Below, piece after piece: positions 18,611 through 26,083 of a stretch of 64,000 nt of DNA (position 1 is its first letter; every line of letters begins with the position of its first letter). Origin of the DNA: Streptomyces sp. Tu6071 (GTDB taxonomy: Bacteria; Actinomycetota; Actinomycetes; Streptomycetales; Streptomycetaceae); NCBI RefSeq assembly GCF_000213055.1, contig NZ_CM001165.1:558001-622000 (forward strand). Reading direction: 5' to 3'. The translations under genes and the position numbers were made by a program. Under the pieces are notes generated by a model. That model worked only from the letters and a program-made list of their open reading frames with translations, ran no database searches and was not told the DNA's origin.

Positions 18611-19234
18611 ATGACACCGCCGACGACGACGATGCCTGCCGCCCTCGCCGCCATCCCGCGCCAGCGCTCCCCGCGCCGCGCGGGACCCGGCGACGCCGAC
18701 CGGGAGCGGCCCCGCGAGGTCACCGGGGAGCGCGAACTCGCCGAACTCCAGCGAGCGCACGGCCACGCGCTCTTCGCGCTGCTGCTGCGGCTGTGCGACG
18801 GCGACCGGCAGCGCGCCGAGGACCTCGTGCAGGAGACCTTCGTACGGGCCTGGCAGCACCCCGAGGCGCTGCGCCGTGCCGACTACGCCTCGGTGCGGCC
18901 CTGGCTGTTCACCGTCGGGCGGCGGCTCGCCATCGACGCGCGCCGGGCCCGCCGGGCGCGCCCCGCCGAGGTCGGCGAGGTGCTGCTCGCTCACGCCCCG
19001 CCGTGCGCCGACCACGCCGACCGCTCGGCCGCCGCGCTCGACGTGCGCGAGGCGCTGCGCGGGCTGAGCCCCGAGCACCGCGACGTCCTCGTCGAGGTGT
19101 ACTTCCGGGGCGCGAGCGTCGCGGAGGCGGCGACGGCGCTCGGCATCCCCGCCGGGACCGTCAAGTCGCGCGCCTACTACGCGCTGCGCTCCCTGCGGAA
19201 CGTGCTGCCCGGATACACCCCCGCGGCGCATTGA
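18611..19234 (+). CDS. RNA polymerase sigma-70 family factor, ECF type
   Basis: A 207-residue ECF-type sigma factor. Region 2 includes RAEDLVQETFVRAWQHPE and RPWLFTVGRRLAIDARRARR for core and -10 recognition. Region 4 includes LSPEHRDVLVEVYFRGASVAEAATALGIPAGTVKSRAYYALRSL (given here only as its helix-turn-helix region near residues 150-195). The N-terminal 35 residues are Pro/Arg-rich and poorly conserved, so the ATG at 18632 is an alternative start. No anti-sigma factor gene is adjacent. The unknown 166-residue protein follows after 94 bases and could be its partner, but no anti-sigma motif is visible there. Confidence 0.88.
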   Translation: MTPPTTTMPAALAAIPRQRSPRRAGPGDADRERPREVTGERELAELQRAHGHALFALLLRLCDGDRQRAEDLVQETFVRAWQHPEALRRADYASVRPWLFTVGRRLAIDARRARRARPAEVGEVLLAHAPPCADHADRSAAALDVREALRGLSPEHRDVLVEVYFRGASVAEAATALGIPAGTVKSRAYYALRSLRNVLPGYTPAAH

Positions 19235-19328
19235 AACCGGACACTGAGTCAAGTCTCCGTAAAGACGCTTGCCGTGACCGCCCCTCGGGTAATCGGCTGT
19301 ACTCGTCGATCTGAGGAGGACGTACGCG

Positions 19329-19829
19329 ATGGGCAACGGGAGCGGGGAGACGGCCGGAACCGGCACACTCGTGGTTCCGATGGGCTGGCTGTACGCCGAG
19401 TACATCGCCGAGGAACTGCTGCGCAGCGGGGACCTGATGCCCCCGGACTCCTTCGAGTTCCGCGCGGGACGTGACGCGCTCGCGCTCACGGTCTACCTGG
19501 CGGACACCGAGGACGAGCTGAGCGGCATCCGGGTCATCACACAACTGGAGACCTGGCTCGGGCTGACCGCGCACGACCAGCCCTGGCAGGACTGGGTCGC
19601 CGAGCGGCTCGCGGAGGCCGCCGCCTCCCGGCCGGGACCGCGCCGCCGCGCCGAACTGCGGCTCGCGCGCGCGGCCTGGCAGTGGCTGCACGAGACGGAA
19701 CTGCTGGCCCCGGACCTGGACGCGGTGCCGGGCGGCGCGGCGGTGCCGGAGGAGGAGCGGCCGAAGGTGTGGACGGCGGCGTGGCGGCTCGGGCTGCCGC
19801 TCGGGCACCTGGCGATCCACCTCTTCTGA
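19329..19829 (+). CDS. Conserved hypothetical protein
   Basis: A 166-residue, mainly helical, soluble protein. It has no signal peptide or membrane segment and is rich in Trp (TWLGLTAHDQPWQDWV, AAWQWLHETE). GAGGAGG about 8 bases before the ATG gives strong support for the start. It follows the sigma factor on the same strand. I do not recognise the family, and no catalytic motif is visible. Confidence 0.7.
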   Translation: MGNGSGETAGTGTLVVPMGWLYAEYIAEELLRSGDLMPPDSFEFRAGRDALALTVYLADTEDELSGIRVITQLETWLGLTAHDQPWQDWVAERLAEAAASRPGPRRRAELRLARAAWQWLHETELLAPDLDAVPGGAAVPEEERPKVWTAAWRLGLPLGHLAIHLF

Positions 19830-19887
19830 GGCCGGGCCGGTCACGGCCGCGCGACGTCGGGACGGCGCGGTCCGGGCTCCGCGACGC

Positions 19888-21102
19888 TCACGCGCGGTGC
19901 GGCATCGGGGTCGAGTGGACCCCCGGGTGGTACTTCGGCAGCCGGACCGTGATCCGAGTGCCCGCGCCCACGCCCGTCTCGATGACGAGGCCGTGGTCCT
20001 CGCCGAAGACCTGCCGCAGGCGCTCGTCCACGTTGAGCAGCCCGATGCCCGCCCCCGGGCCGCCCTCGCCGCGCAGGACGCGGCGCAGCCGCTCGGGGTC
20101 CATGCCGACCCCGTCGTCCTCGATGACGACCTCGGCCTCCGCGCCCGCGTCCCGCGCCCCGATCGTGATACGGCTGCGCGTCAGCGCCCCCTCCAGACCG
20201 TGCTTGACGGCGTTCTCGACGAGCGGTTGCAGGCACAGGTAGGGCAGCGAGACGGGCAGCACCTCGGGCGCGATCTGGAGCGTCACCGAGAGCCGCTCGC
20301 CGAAGCGGGCGCGGACCAGGGCGAGGTACTGGTCGATCGAGTGCAGCTCGTCGGCGAGCGTCGTGAAGTCCCCGTGGCTGCGGAACGAGTACCGCGCGAA
20401 GTCGGCGAACTGGAGGAGCAGTTCGCGGGCCCGCTCGGGGTCGGTGCGCACGAAGGAGGCGATCGCCGCGAGCGAGTTGAAGAGGAAGTGCGGGGATATC
20501 TGCGCCCGGAGCGCCTTGATCTCGGCCTCGATCAGGCGCGTACGGGAATGGTCCAGCTCGGCGAGTTCGAGCTGGACCGAGACCCAGCGGGCGACCTCGT
20601 CGAGGGCGCGGGCGAGGACGGCGGACTCGCGCGGCGCGTAGGTGACGAGCGCGCCGAGGACGCGGTCCTCGACCACGACGGGCGCGGCCACCGCCCAGCG
20701 GGACGTGCAGCCCGCCTCGGGCGCGCAGCCGCAGTCGAAGGCGGCGCTGCGGCCGTGGGCGAGCACCCCTTCGAGGCGCGCGGGCAGGTGCGCCGCGTGG
20801 TGCTCGCCGTGCCCGGCCCAGGCGAGCACGCGGTCCTCGTCGGTGAGGCACAGGGCCTCGGTGCCCAGGAGCGTGCGAAGCCTGCGCAGCGCCTTGCGCG
20901 CGCCCTCCTCGCCGAGGTCGGCGAGCCCGGCGCGCAAGGGGGGCGCGGCGAGCGAGGCGGTGTGCAGGGTCTCGAAGGTGGCGCGCTCGACGGGCGTCCC
21001 GAGGTCGCTGCGGCCCGCCGGGTGGGCGGTGCGGCGGCCGAGCAGGAACCCGCCCGCGAGGAGCAGCGGGCACAGGGCGAGGAGCAGGGCGGTCGCGGTC
21101 AC
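19888..21102 (-). CDS. LytS-like sensor histidine kinase
   Basis: A 404-residue kinase with one N-terminal membrane segment (about 5-22), a GAF-like sensor (about 60-170) and a His_kinase/HATPase core. The phospho-accepting His205 lies in LRAQISPHFLFNSLAAIA, the LytS-type H box. LQPLVENAVKHG is the N box, and DDGVGMDP and GIGLLNVDERL are the G boxes. The sensor contains a CGCAPEAGC cluster that could bind metal. GGGAGAG precedes the GTG at 21102. It is the last gene of a unit holding the cognate LytTR regulator, DUF485 protein and symporter, so it probably senses the transported carboxylate or carbon status. Confidence 0.9.
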   Translation of the reverse strand: MTATALLLALCPLLLAGGFLLGRRTAHPAGRSDLGTPVERATFETLHTASLAAPPLRAGLADLGEEGARKALRRLRTLLGTEALCLTDEDRVLAWAGHGEHHAAHLPARLEGVLAHGRSAAFDCGCAPEAGCTSRWAVAAPVVVEDRVLGALVTYAPRESAVLARALDEVARWVSVQLELAELDHSRTRLIEAEIKALRAQISPHFLFNSLAAIASFVRTDPERARELLLQFADFARYSFRSHGDFTTLADELHSIDQYLALVRARFGERLSVTLQIAPEVLPVSLPYLCLQPLVENAVKHGLEGALTRSRITIGARDAGAEAEVVIEDDGVGMDPERLRRVLRGEGGPGAGIGLLNVDERLRQVFGEDHGLVIETGVGAGTRITVRLPKYHPGVHSTPMPHRA

Positions 21103-21142
21103 GGGCGCTCTCCCGGGGCGGTCACGGGCGCTGCCGACGCGA

Positions 21143-22672
21143 TCACGGGCGCTCCCCGAGGGGTTCGTCCTCGGCACGCAGCGCCTCGGGCAGGTGGAGG
21201 CGGGCCATCGTGGCGCCCGCGTGCGGCGGGAGGCTCTTCGGGGTGGCGAGCGAGACGAGGGCCATCGCGAGGAAGCCGACGGGGACGCTCCACACGGCGG
21301 GCCAGGCGAGCAGCGTGTGCAGCCACCCGGTGCGGACCACGCCCGCGACGGTGAGCGCGACGGCGAGGAGCGCGCTGCCGCCGCCCGCCATCAGGCCCGC
21401 GAGGGCGCCGGGCGGGGTGAGGCGGCGCCACCAGATGCCGAGCACGAGCAGCGGGCAGAACGACGAGGCGGAGACGGCGAAGGCCATGCCGACCGCGTCG
21501 GCGACGGGGACCCCGGCGACGAGCAGCGAGCCCGCGAGCGGCACACCGACCGAGAGCACGGCGGCGAGCCGGAAGTGGCGCAGTCCGCGCGGCGGCAGGA
21601 CGTCCTGCGTGAGGACCCCGGTGACGGCCATCGTGAGCCCCGATGCGGTCGAGAGGAACGCGGCGAAGGCGCCGCCCGCGACGAGCGCGCCGAGCAGGTC
21701 CCCGCCGAGGCCGCCGACGACGCGCCCGGGGAGCAGCAGCACGGCGGCGTCCGCGTCCTGGGTGCGGCTCAGCTCGGGCGCGTAATGGGTGCCGAGCCAG
21801 CCGTAGAGCGGCGGGAGGAGGTAGAAGGCGCCGAGGAGGGCGAGGACGACGACGGTCGTACGGCGCGCGGTGCGCCCGTCGGGGCTCGTGTAGAAGCGGA
21901 CGACGACGTGCGGGAGGCCCATCGTGCCGAGGAACGTCGCGACGATGAGCCCGTACGTGGCGTACAGCGGGTGGTCGGCGCGGCTCGTGGCGAGCGGCTG
22001 CCCGGAGCCGGCCCCGCCGAGGTAGCCGCTCTCGGCGGGGAGCCCGGCGGGCACGGCGGGGTCGCCGTGCGCGGCGAGGAGGAGGAAGAAGGCGGGGACG
22101 AGGAGCGCGGTGAGTTTCAGCCAGTACTGGAACGCCTGCACGAAGGTGATGCTGCGCATCCCCCCGGCCGCGACCGCGAGGACGACGACGGTCGCGACGA
22201 GCGCGCCGCCGAACCAGCGCGGCGCCCCGGTGAGGATCGAGAGCGTGAGTCCGGCGCCCTGGAGCTGGGGCAGCAGGTAGAGCCAGCCGACGCCGACGAC
22301 GCAGCCGCTCACCGCGCGCCGTACGGTCGCCGATTCGAGGCGGCCCTCGGCGAAGTCGGGGAGCGTGTACGCGCCGGAGCGGCGCAGGGGCGCGGCGACG
22401 AGGAGGAGCAGGACGAGGTACCCGGCGGTGTAGCCGACCGGGTACCACAGCATGTCGGGGCCGTGCAGGAGGACGAGTCCGGCGATGCCGAGGAAGGAGG
22501 CGGCGGAGAGGTATTCGCCGCTGATCGCTGCGGCGTTGAGCGCGGGGCCCACGGTGCGTGAGGCGACGTAGAAGTCGGATGTCGTGCGCGAGACCCGGAG
22601 GCCGAAGCCGCCGATGAGGACGGTCGCGAGGACGACGACGGCGACGGCGGGAACGGCGTACGCCTGGTTCAC
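21143..22672 (-). CDS. SSS-family cation/carboxylate symporter, ActP/MctC-like
   Basis: A 509-residue protein with about 13 membrane segments. The SSS family signature regions are visible: DFYVASRTVGPALNAAAISGEY at the first helices (only its family pattern is noted) and SITFVQAFQYWLK. It likely takes up acetate, pyruvate or other monocarboxylates driven by sodium or protons. The GTG at 22672 overlaps the DUF485 stop as GTGA, which fixes the start. Pairing with a DUF485 protein is typical of ActP/YjcH systems. The flanking LytS/LytTR pair suggests substrate-dependent control. Confidence 0.92.
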   Translation of the reverse strand: MNQAYAVPAVAVVVLATVLIGGFGLRVSRTTSDFYVASRTVGPALNAAAISGEYLSAASFLGIAGLVLLHGPDMLWYPVGYTAGYLVLLLLVAAPLRRSGAYTLPDFAEGRLESATVRRAVSGCVVGVGWLYLLPQLQGAGLTLSILTGAPRWFGGALVATVVVLAVAAGGMRSITFVQAFQYWLKLTALLVPAFFLLLAAHGDPAVPAGLPAESGYLGGAGSGQPLATSRADHPLYATYGLIVATFLGTMGLPHVVVRFYTSPDGRTARRTTVVVLALLGAFYLLPPLYGWLGTHYAPELSRTQDADAAVLLLPGRVVGGLGGDLLGALVAGGAFAAFLSTASGLTMAVTGVLTQDVLPPRGLRHFRLAAVLSVGVPLAGSLLVAGVPVADAVGMAFAVSASSFCPLLVLGIWWRRLTPPGALAGLMAGGGSALLAVALTVAGVVRTGWLHTLLAWPAVWSVPVGFLAMALVSLATPKSLPPHAGATMARLHLPEALRAEDEPLGERP

Positions 22673-23127
22673 GCGGCACCGCCCCGGTCGGTGTCGTCGG
22701 CGGGGGCGGGGCGCGGTCCTTCGCCGGTGCGGGGCGGCGGTACGGGGGCGGGGCGGGCGGGCTCGGGCGGGTGCTCGGCGCCGCGTACGAGGCGGGCGAA
22801 GTCGCGTTCGTTGCGCTCGGCCCTGCGCACGTAGGCCCACGCGAGGGCGACGAGCACGGGGTAGCAGGCGAAGCCCAGGACCGCCCAGGTCGTGGCGGGG
22901 CTGCGCAGGGCGCCGAGGAAGAGCGGGAGCGTGACGACGGGCAGCGCGAGCACGGCGAGCGCGGCGAGGCCCGTGCGCAGCTGACTGCGCATGAGGGAGC
23001 GCACGTAGGCGGCGCCGAGCGGGGTCTGCTCGTGGATCTCCAGTTGCGTGCGCCGCCCGGCGGGCCGGCGCACGGCCTTGCGGTCCCCCGTCACGACCTC
23101 GCGGCGGGGGGCTTGCTCTGCGGGCAC
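22669..23127 (-). CDS. DUF485 membrane protein, symporter partner
   Basis: A 152-residue protein with a basic N-terminus, the DUF485-like core with two membrane helices (about 50-100), and a Pro-rich cytoplasmic tail. DUF485 proteins such as YjcH are encoded just before ActP-type symporters and are thought to support them. The GTG at 23127 is preferred. TACACT about seven bases upstream may be a -10 giving a leaderless message; a GTG about 11 codons later is an alternative. The stop overlaps the symporter start. Confidence 0.85.
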   Translation of the reverse strand: MPAEQAPRREVVTGDRKAVRRPAGRRTQLEIHEQTPLGAAYVRSLMRSQLRTGLAALAVLALPVVTLPLFLGALRSPATTWAVLGFACYPVLVALAWAYVRRAERNERDFARLVRGAEHPPEPARPAPVPPPRTGEGPRPAPADDTDRGGAA

Positions 23128-23177
23128 GGGGCGGAGTGTAGGGGTGCGGGTGCCCCGGGGGAAAGTGGCCTGGTCGC

Positions 23178-24002
23178 TCAGGGTCGGCCGGGGGCCACGC
23201 GCCGTACACGCTCCAGGGTCTCGTCGGCGAGGAGTGCGGCGTGCGTGACGCTGAAATCCCCGTTGGGCAGCGGCTCCGCGGAGGAGCGTCCCACGACGCT
23301 CGTGGGCAGGAAGGCGCGCAGGGCGTGGCGCGTGGCGGGCGGGTGCGCGACGGGCGCGCCCCAGCCCTCGGGGGCCTCGTCGGTCGAGAAGAGCACCCAG
23401 TGGTCGGTGGGCACGTGCGCGGCGAGGTCGGGGGCGCCGCCCGTGTGGCTGTCGAGGGCGGGGACCGTGAGGACGTCGGGGTCGAGCGGCTCGTACCAGA
23501 GCAGGAGCGGTTTCGCGGTGCGGGCCTCGGCGTTGTCGAAGCAGCAGATCGCGAAGGTGTGCGCGGGGAAGTGCTCGGCGTAAAAGGCGAGGAGCCCGGG
23601 GTCGAGCGCGGGGCGGCGGCGGGCGGGGACGCGGTGCAGCGCGGCGGGGACGTCGCTGGGGTCGGCGGCGAGGAGCACGGTGTAGACGTCGTGCTCGAAG
23701 ACCTGGACCGGGCGCGGGGCTTCGAAGTCCATCCAGTCCATGCCCCCGGCGGCGGCGCGGCGCGGGCGCACGGCGTCGACCATGCGGCGCAGGATGCCGT
23801 CGTCGCCCGCGGTGCGCAGGAAGTGGCCGGGTGTCAGCTCGCGTGCGGGCAGGTGCAGGATCATCGCGTTGGGCCCGTCCGCGTGGTTCTCGGCGGTGTT
23901 CTGGTAGCCGAGGACGTGGACGAGTCCGTGGCGCTCGTGGCGCACGCGCCCGCAGTAGAGGGTCGTGCCGGTGAAGGCGGCGGGCGCGGCGGAGACGCAC
24001 AT
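23178..24002 (-). CDS. Hypothetical protein within the symporter/two-component unit
   Basis: A 274-residue soluble protein without signal peptide or membrane segment. Landmarks are LYCGRVRHERHGLVHVLGYQ, MILHLPARELTPGHFL, FAICCFDNAEARTAKPLLLWYEP and LPTSVVG. Tandem aromatic and acidic residues suggest a beta-rich fold, but I do not recognise a family and claim no function. It lies 33 bases after the response regulator and 50 bases before the DUF485 gene on the same strand, so it is probably co-transcribed with them. Confidence 0.75.
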   Translation of the reverse strand: MCVSAAPAAFTGTTLYCGRVRHERHGLVHVLGYQNTAENHADGPNAMILHLPARELTPGHFLRTAGDDGILRRMVDAVRPRRAAAGGMDWMDFEAPRPVQVFEHDVYTVLLAADPSDVPAALHRVPARRRPALDPGLLAFYAEHFPAHTFAICCFDNAEARTAKPLLLWYEPLDPDVLTVPALDSHTGGAPDLAAHVPTDHWVLFSTDEAPEGWGAPVAHPPATRHALRAFLPTSVVGRSSAEPLPNGDFSVTHAALLADETLERVRRVAPGRP

Positions 24003-24035
24003 GCGCGGCAGGGTACGCGGCCGGGCGCGCGGGGG

Positions 24036-24794
24036 TCAGCCCCCCGCCCGCTTGAGCAGTGACTCGCGCAGGCGGCTCGCGTGGCGGCGCGAGACGGCGA
24101 GGACCGCCGTGCCGATGCGGACGCTCATGCCGCCCCCGTCCAGGCGCAGTTCCTCGACGCGGTGGAGGGCGACGAGGTGGCTGCGGTGGATGCGGACGAA
24201 GCCGTGCGGCTGCCAGCGCTCCTCCAGCGTCGTGAGCGGGACGCGCACGAGGTGGCTGCCCTCGGCGGTGTGCAGGCGCGCGTAGTCGCCCTGGGCCTCG
24301 ACGTAGGCGATGTCGGCGACCGGCACGAGGCGGGTCACGCCGCCGAGTTCGACGGGGATGTGCGCGGAGGTCGTGGTGGCGGGGAGCGCGGGGCGCGGCT
24401 CGCGGGCCTCGACGCGCTCGACGACGCGGCGCACGGCCTCGGCGAGGCGGTCCCTGCGGACCGGTTTGAGGACGTAGTCGACGGCCTTGAGGTCGAAGGC
24501 GGTGACGGCGAAGTCCTCGTGCGCGGTGACGAAGACGACGAGCGGGGGCCGCGCGAAGCCGGCGAGCAGGCGTGCCACGTCGAGCCCGGACAGCCCGGCC
24601 ATGCGGATGTCGAGGAACAGCACGTCGACGGGTTCGGCGCCGCCCCCGTCGTCCATCCCCTGGCCGAGCCTGCGCAGCGCCTCGGTCGCGTCGGTGGCGC
24701 CCTCGGCGCTCGTGACGCGCGGGTCGGCCCGCAGCAGGTAGAGCAGTTCCGCGAGCGCGGGTTCCTCGTCGTCCACGGCCAGTACGCGCAGCAT
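24036..24794 (-). CDS. LytTR-family response regulator
   Basis: A 252-residue regulator. The receiver domain (1-125) has LAVDDEEPAL, the phosphorylation Asp in DVLFLDIRMAG, FVTAHED and YVLKPV. The C-terminal LytTR DNA-binding domain (about 145-245) has DIAYVEAQGDYARLHT and FVRIHRSHLVALHRVEEL. LytTR proteins bind promoter DNA through an all-beta fold and pair with LytS-type kinases, here the kinase at 19888-21102. It is the first gene of the unit and likely drives symporter expression. Confidence 0.93.
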   Translation of the reverse strand: MLRVLAVDDEEPALAELLYLLRADPRVTSAEGATDATEALRRLGQGMDDGGGAEPVDVLFLDIRMAGLSGLDVARLLAGFARPPLVVFVTAHEDFAVTAFDLKAVDYVLKPVRRDRLAEAVRRVVERVEAREPRPALPATTTSAHIPVELGGVTRLVPVADIAYVEAQGDYARLHTAEGSHLVRVPLTTLEERWQPHGFVRIHRSHLVALHRVEELRLDGGGMSVRIGTAVLAVSRRHASRLRESLLKRAGG

Positions 24795-24950
24795 GGCGCT
24801 GGAGTCTAGGCGGTACGGGGCCGGGGCGACCCGGGGTCGGAGCCACCTTCTCGCGTCAACACGGCGTTTCGCCCGTACGAGTGAGTCCGTGGCCTCGTGC
24901 GGGGCCGGGTCGCCGGTCGCCTCGCGGACGTGCCGGACGCCTCGGACGCC

Positions 24951-25046
24951 TCAGACGCGGACCGTCAGCCGCACCGTCACCTCGTCGCCGGAGAACGGCG
25001 CGGGCCCGCGCCACTCGATGACGCGGGCGGAGAAGACGGTGTCCAC
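24951..25046 (-). pseudogene. Internal-deletion remnant of a DUF1905 gene
   Basis: The GTG at 25046, with GGGGAG well placed upstream, opens a 31-residue frame. It begins VDTVFSARVIEWRGPAPF and ends SGDEVTVRLTVRV. The first part matches the start of DUF1905 proteins (about 95 residues, usually xFxAxVIEWRGPAPF) and the last part matches their end (GDEVxVxL). About 60 central residues are missing and the frame is kept. It is best read as a gene reduced by an in-frame deletion, though a functional small protein cannot be excluded. Family assignment is from memory. Confidence 0.65.
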
Positions 25047-25105
25047 GGGCTCCCCTGTCGGTGGCGGCGGGCGGTGGGCCGCAGCGTACCCCCGGGCTCC
25101 GGCAG

Positions 25106-25969
25106 CTACTTGATGAGGCGGGAGAGGCGGCGGTCGGCGAGGGGCTTGCCGCCGGTCTGGCAGGTCGGGCAGTACTGGAGCGAGGAGTCCGCGAAGGAGA
25201 CCTCGCGGATCGTGTCGCCGCACACGGGGCAGGACTCGCCCGTGCGGCCGTGGACGCGCAGGCCGCTCTTCTTCTCGGCCTTGAGGCTGCCCGCGGCGAT
25301 GCCCCGGGAGCGGGCGACGGCCTCGGTGAGGGTCGTGCGCAGGGCCTCGTACAGGCGGCTCGTCTCCTCCTCGGTGAGGCGGCCCGCGTTCTTGAACGGG
25401 GAGAGCTTCGCGGCGTGGAGGATCTCGTCGCTGTAGGCGTTGCCGACCCCTGCGACGAGGCTCTGGTCGCGCAGGGCACCCTTGAGCTGGCGGCGCTCGC
25501 CGCGCAGGAGTTCCGCGAAGGCGGCGCGGTCGAAGCCGGGGGCGAGCGGGTCGGGGCCGAGCCGGGCGATGCCGGGGACGGTCCGCGGGTCGTCGACGAC
25601 GTACACCGCGAGGCGTTTCTGCGTACCGGCCTCGGTGAGGTCGAAGCCGGAACCGTCGTCGAGCACGAGGCGGAGCGCGAGCGGGCCGCGTCCGGGCTTC
25701 GGCGGTGTGTCGGGCACCTTGGCCTGCCACCGCAGCCACCCGGCACGGGCGAGGTGCGTCACGAGGTGGGGGCCGCCGTCCGTGACGACGTCGAGGAACT
25801 TCCCGTACCGGCGTACGTCCGTGACCTCGTGGCCCACCAGGGCGCTCGGCGGCGGGTCGTAGGTCTTGAGGACGTTGACCGCGACGGGCAGGACGCGCGT
25901 GGGGGTGCGTCCGACGAGGTGGTCGTCGAGGAAGTCCCGCAGGGCCTCGACCTCGGGCAGTTCGGGCAT
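25106..25969 (-). CDS. Fpg/Nei-family DNA glycosylase
   Basis: A 287-residue base-excision repair enzyme. After the initiator Met it begins PELPEVE, giving the catalytic Pro (Schiff base) and Glu of the family. RRYGKF holds the conserved Lys, VGNAYSDEILH is the helix-two-turn-helix segment, and CPVCGD with YCPTCQTGGKPL forms a four-Cys zinc finger. The zinc finger argues for an Fpg/Nei member acting on oxidised bases. Whether it is MutM or endonuclease VIII-like cannot be settled by eye; the N-terminal PELPEVEALR is more Fpg/Nei2-like. It appears to be a single gene. Confidence 0.93.
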   Translation of the reverse strand: MPELPEVEALRDFLDDHLVGRTPTRVLPVAVNVLKTYDPPPSALVGHEVTDVRRYGKFLDVVTDGGPHLVTHLARAGWLRWQAKVPDTPPKPGRGPLALRLVLDDGSGFDLTEAGTQKRLAVYVVDDPRTVPGIARLGPDPLAPGFDRAAFAELLRGERRQLKGALRDQSLVAGVGNAYSDEILHAAKLSPFKNAGRLTEEETSRLYEALRTTLTEAVARSRGIAAGSLKAEKKSGLRVHGRTGESCPVCGDTIREVSFADSSLQYCPTCQTGGKPLADRRLSRLIK

Positions 25970-26083
25970 AGCTCCCAGATTGCCTCTCCGGCGGCGCGAA
26001 AGCCAGCGCTCGCCCGGGGACCCGGGTCACGCCGCGCCTCCGGGCCGGGGCACGCCACGAAGCCGTGCCGTACCGGAGCCGGA

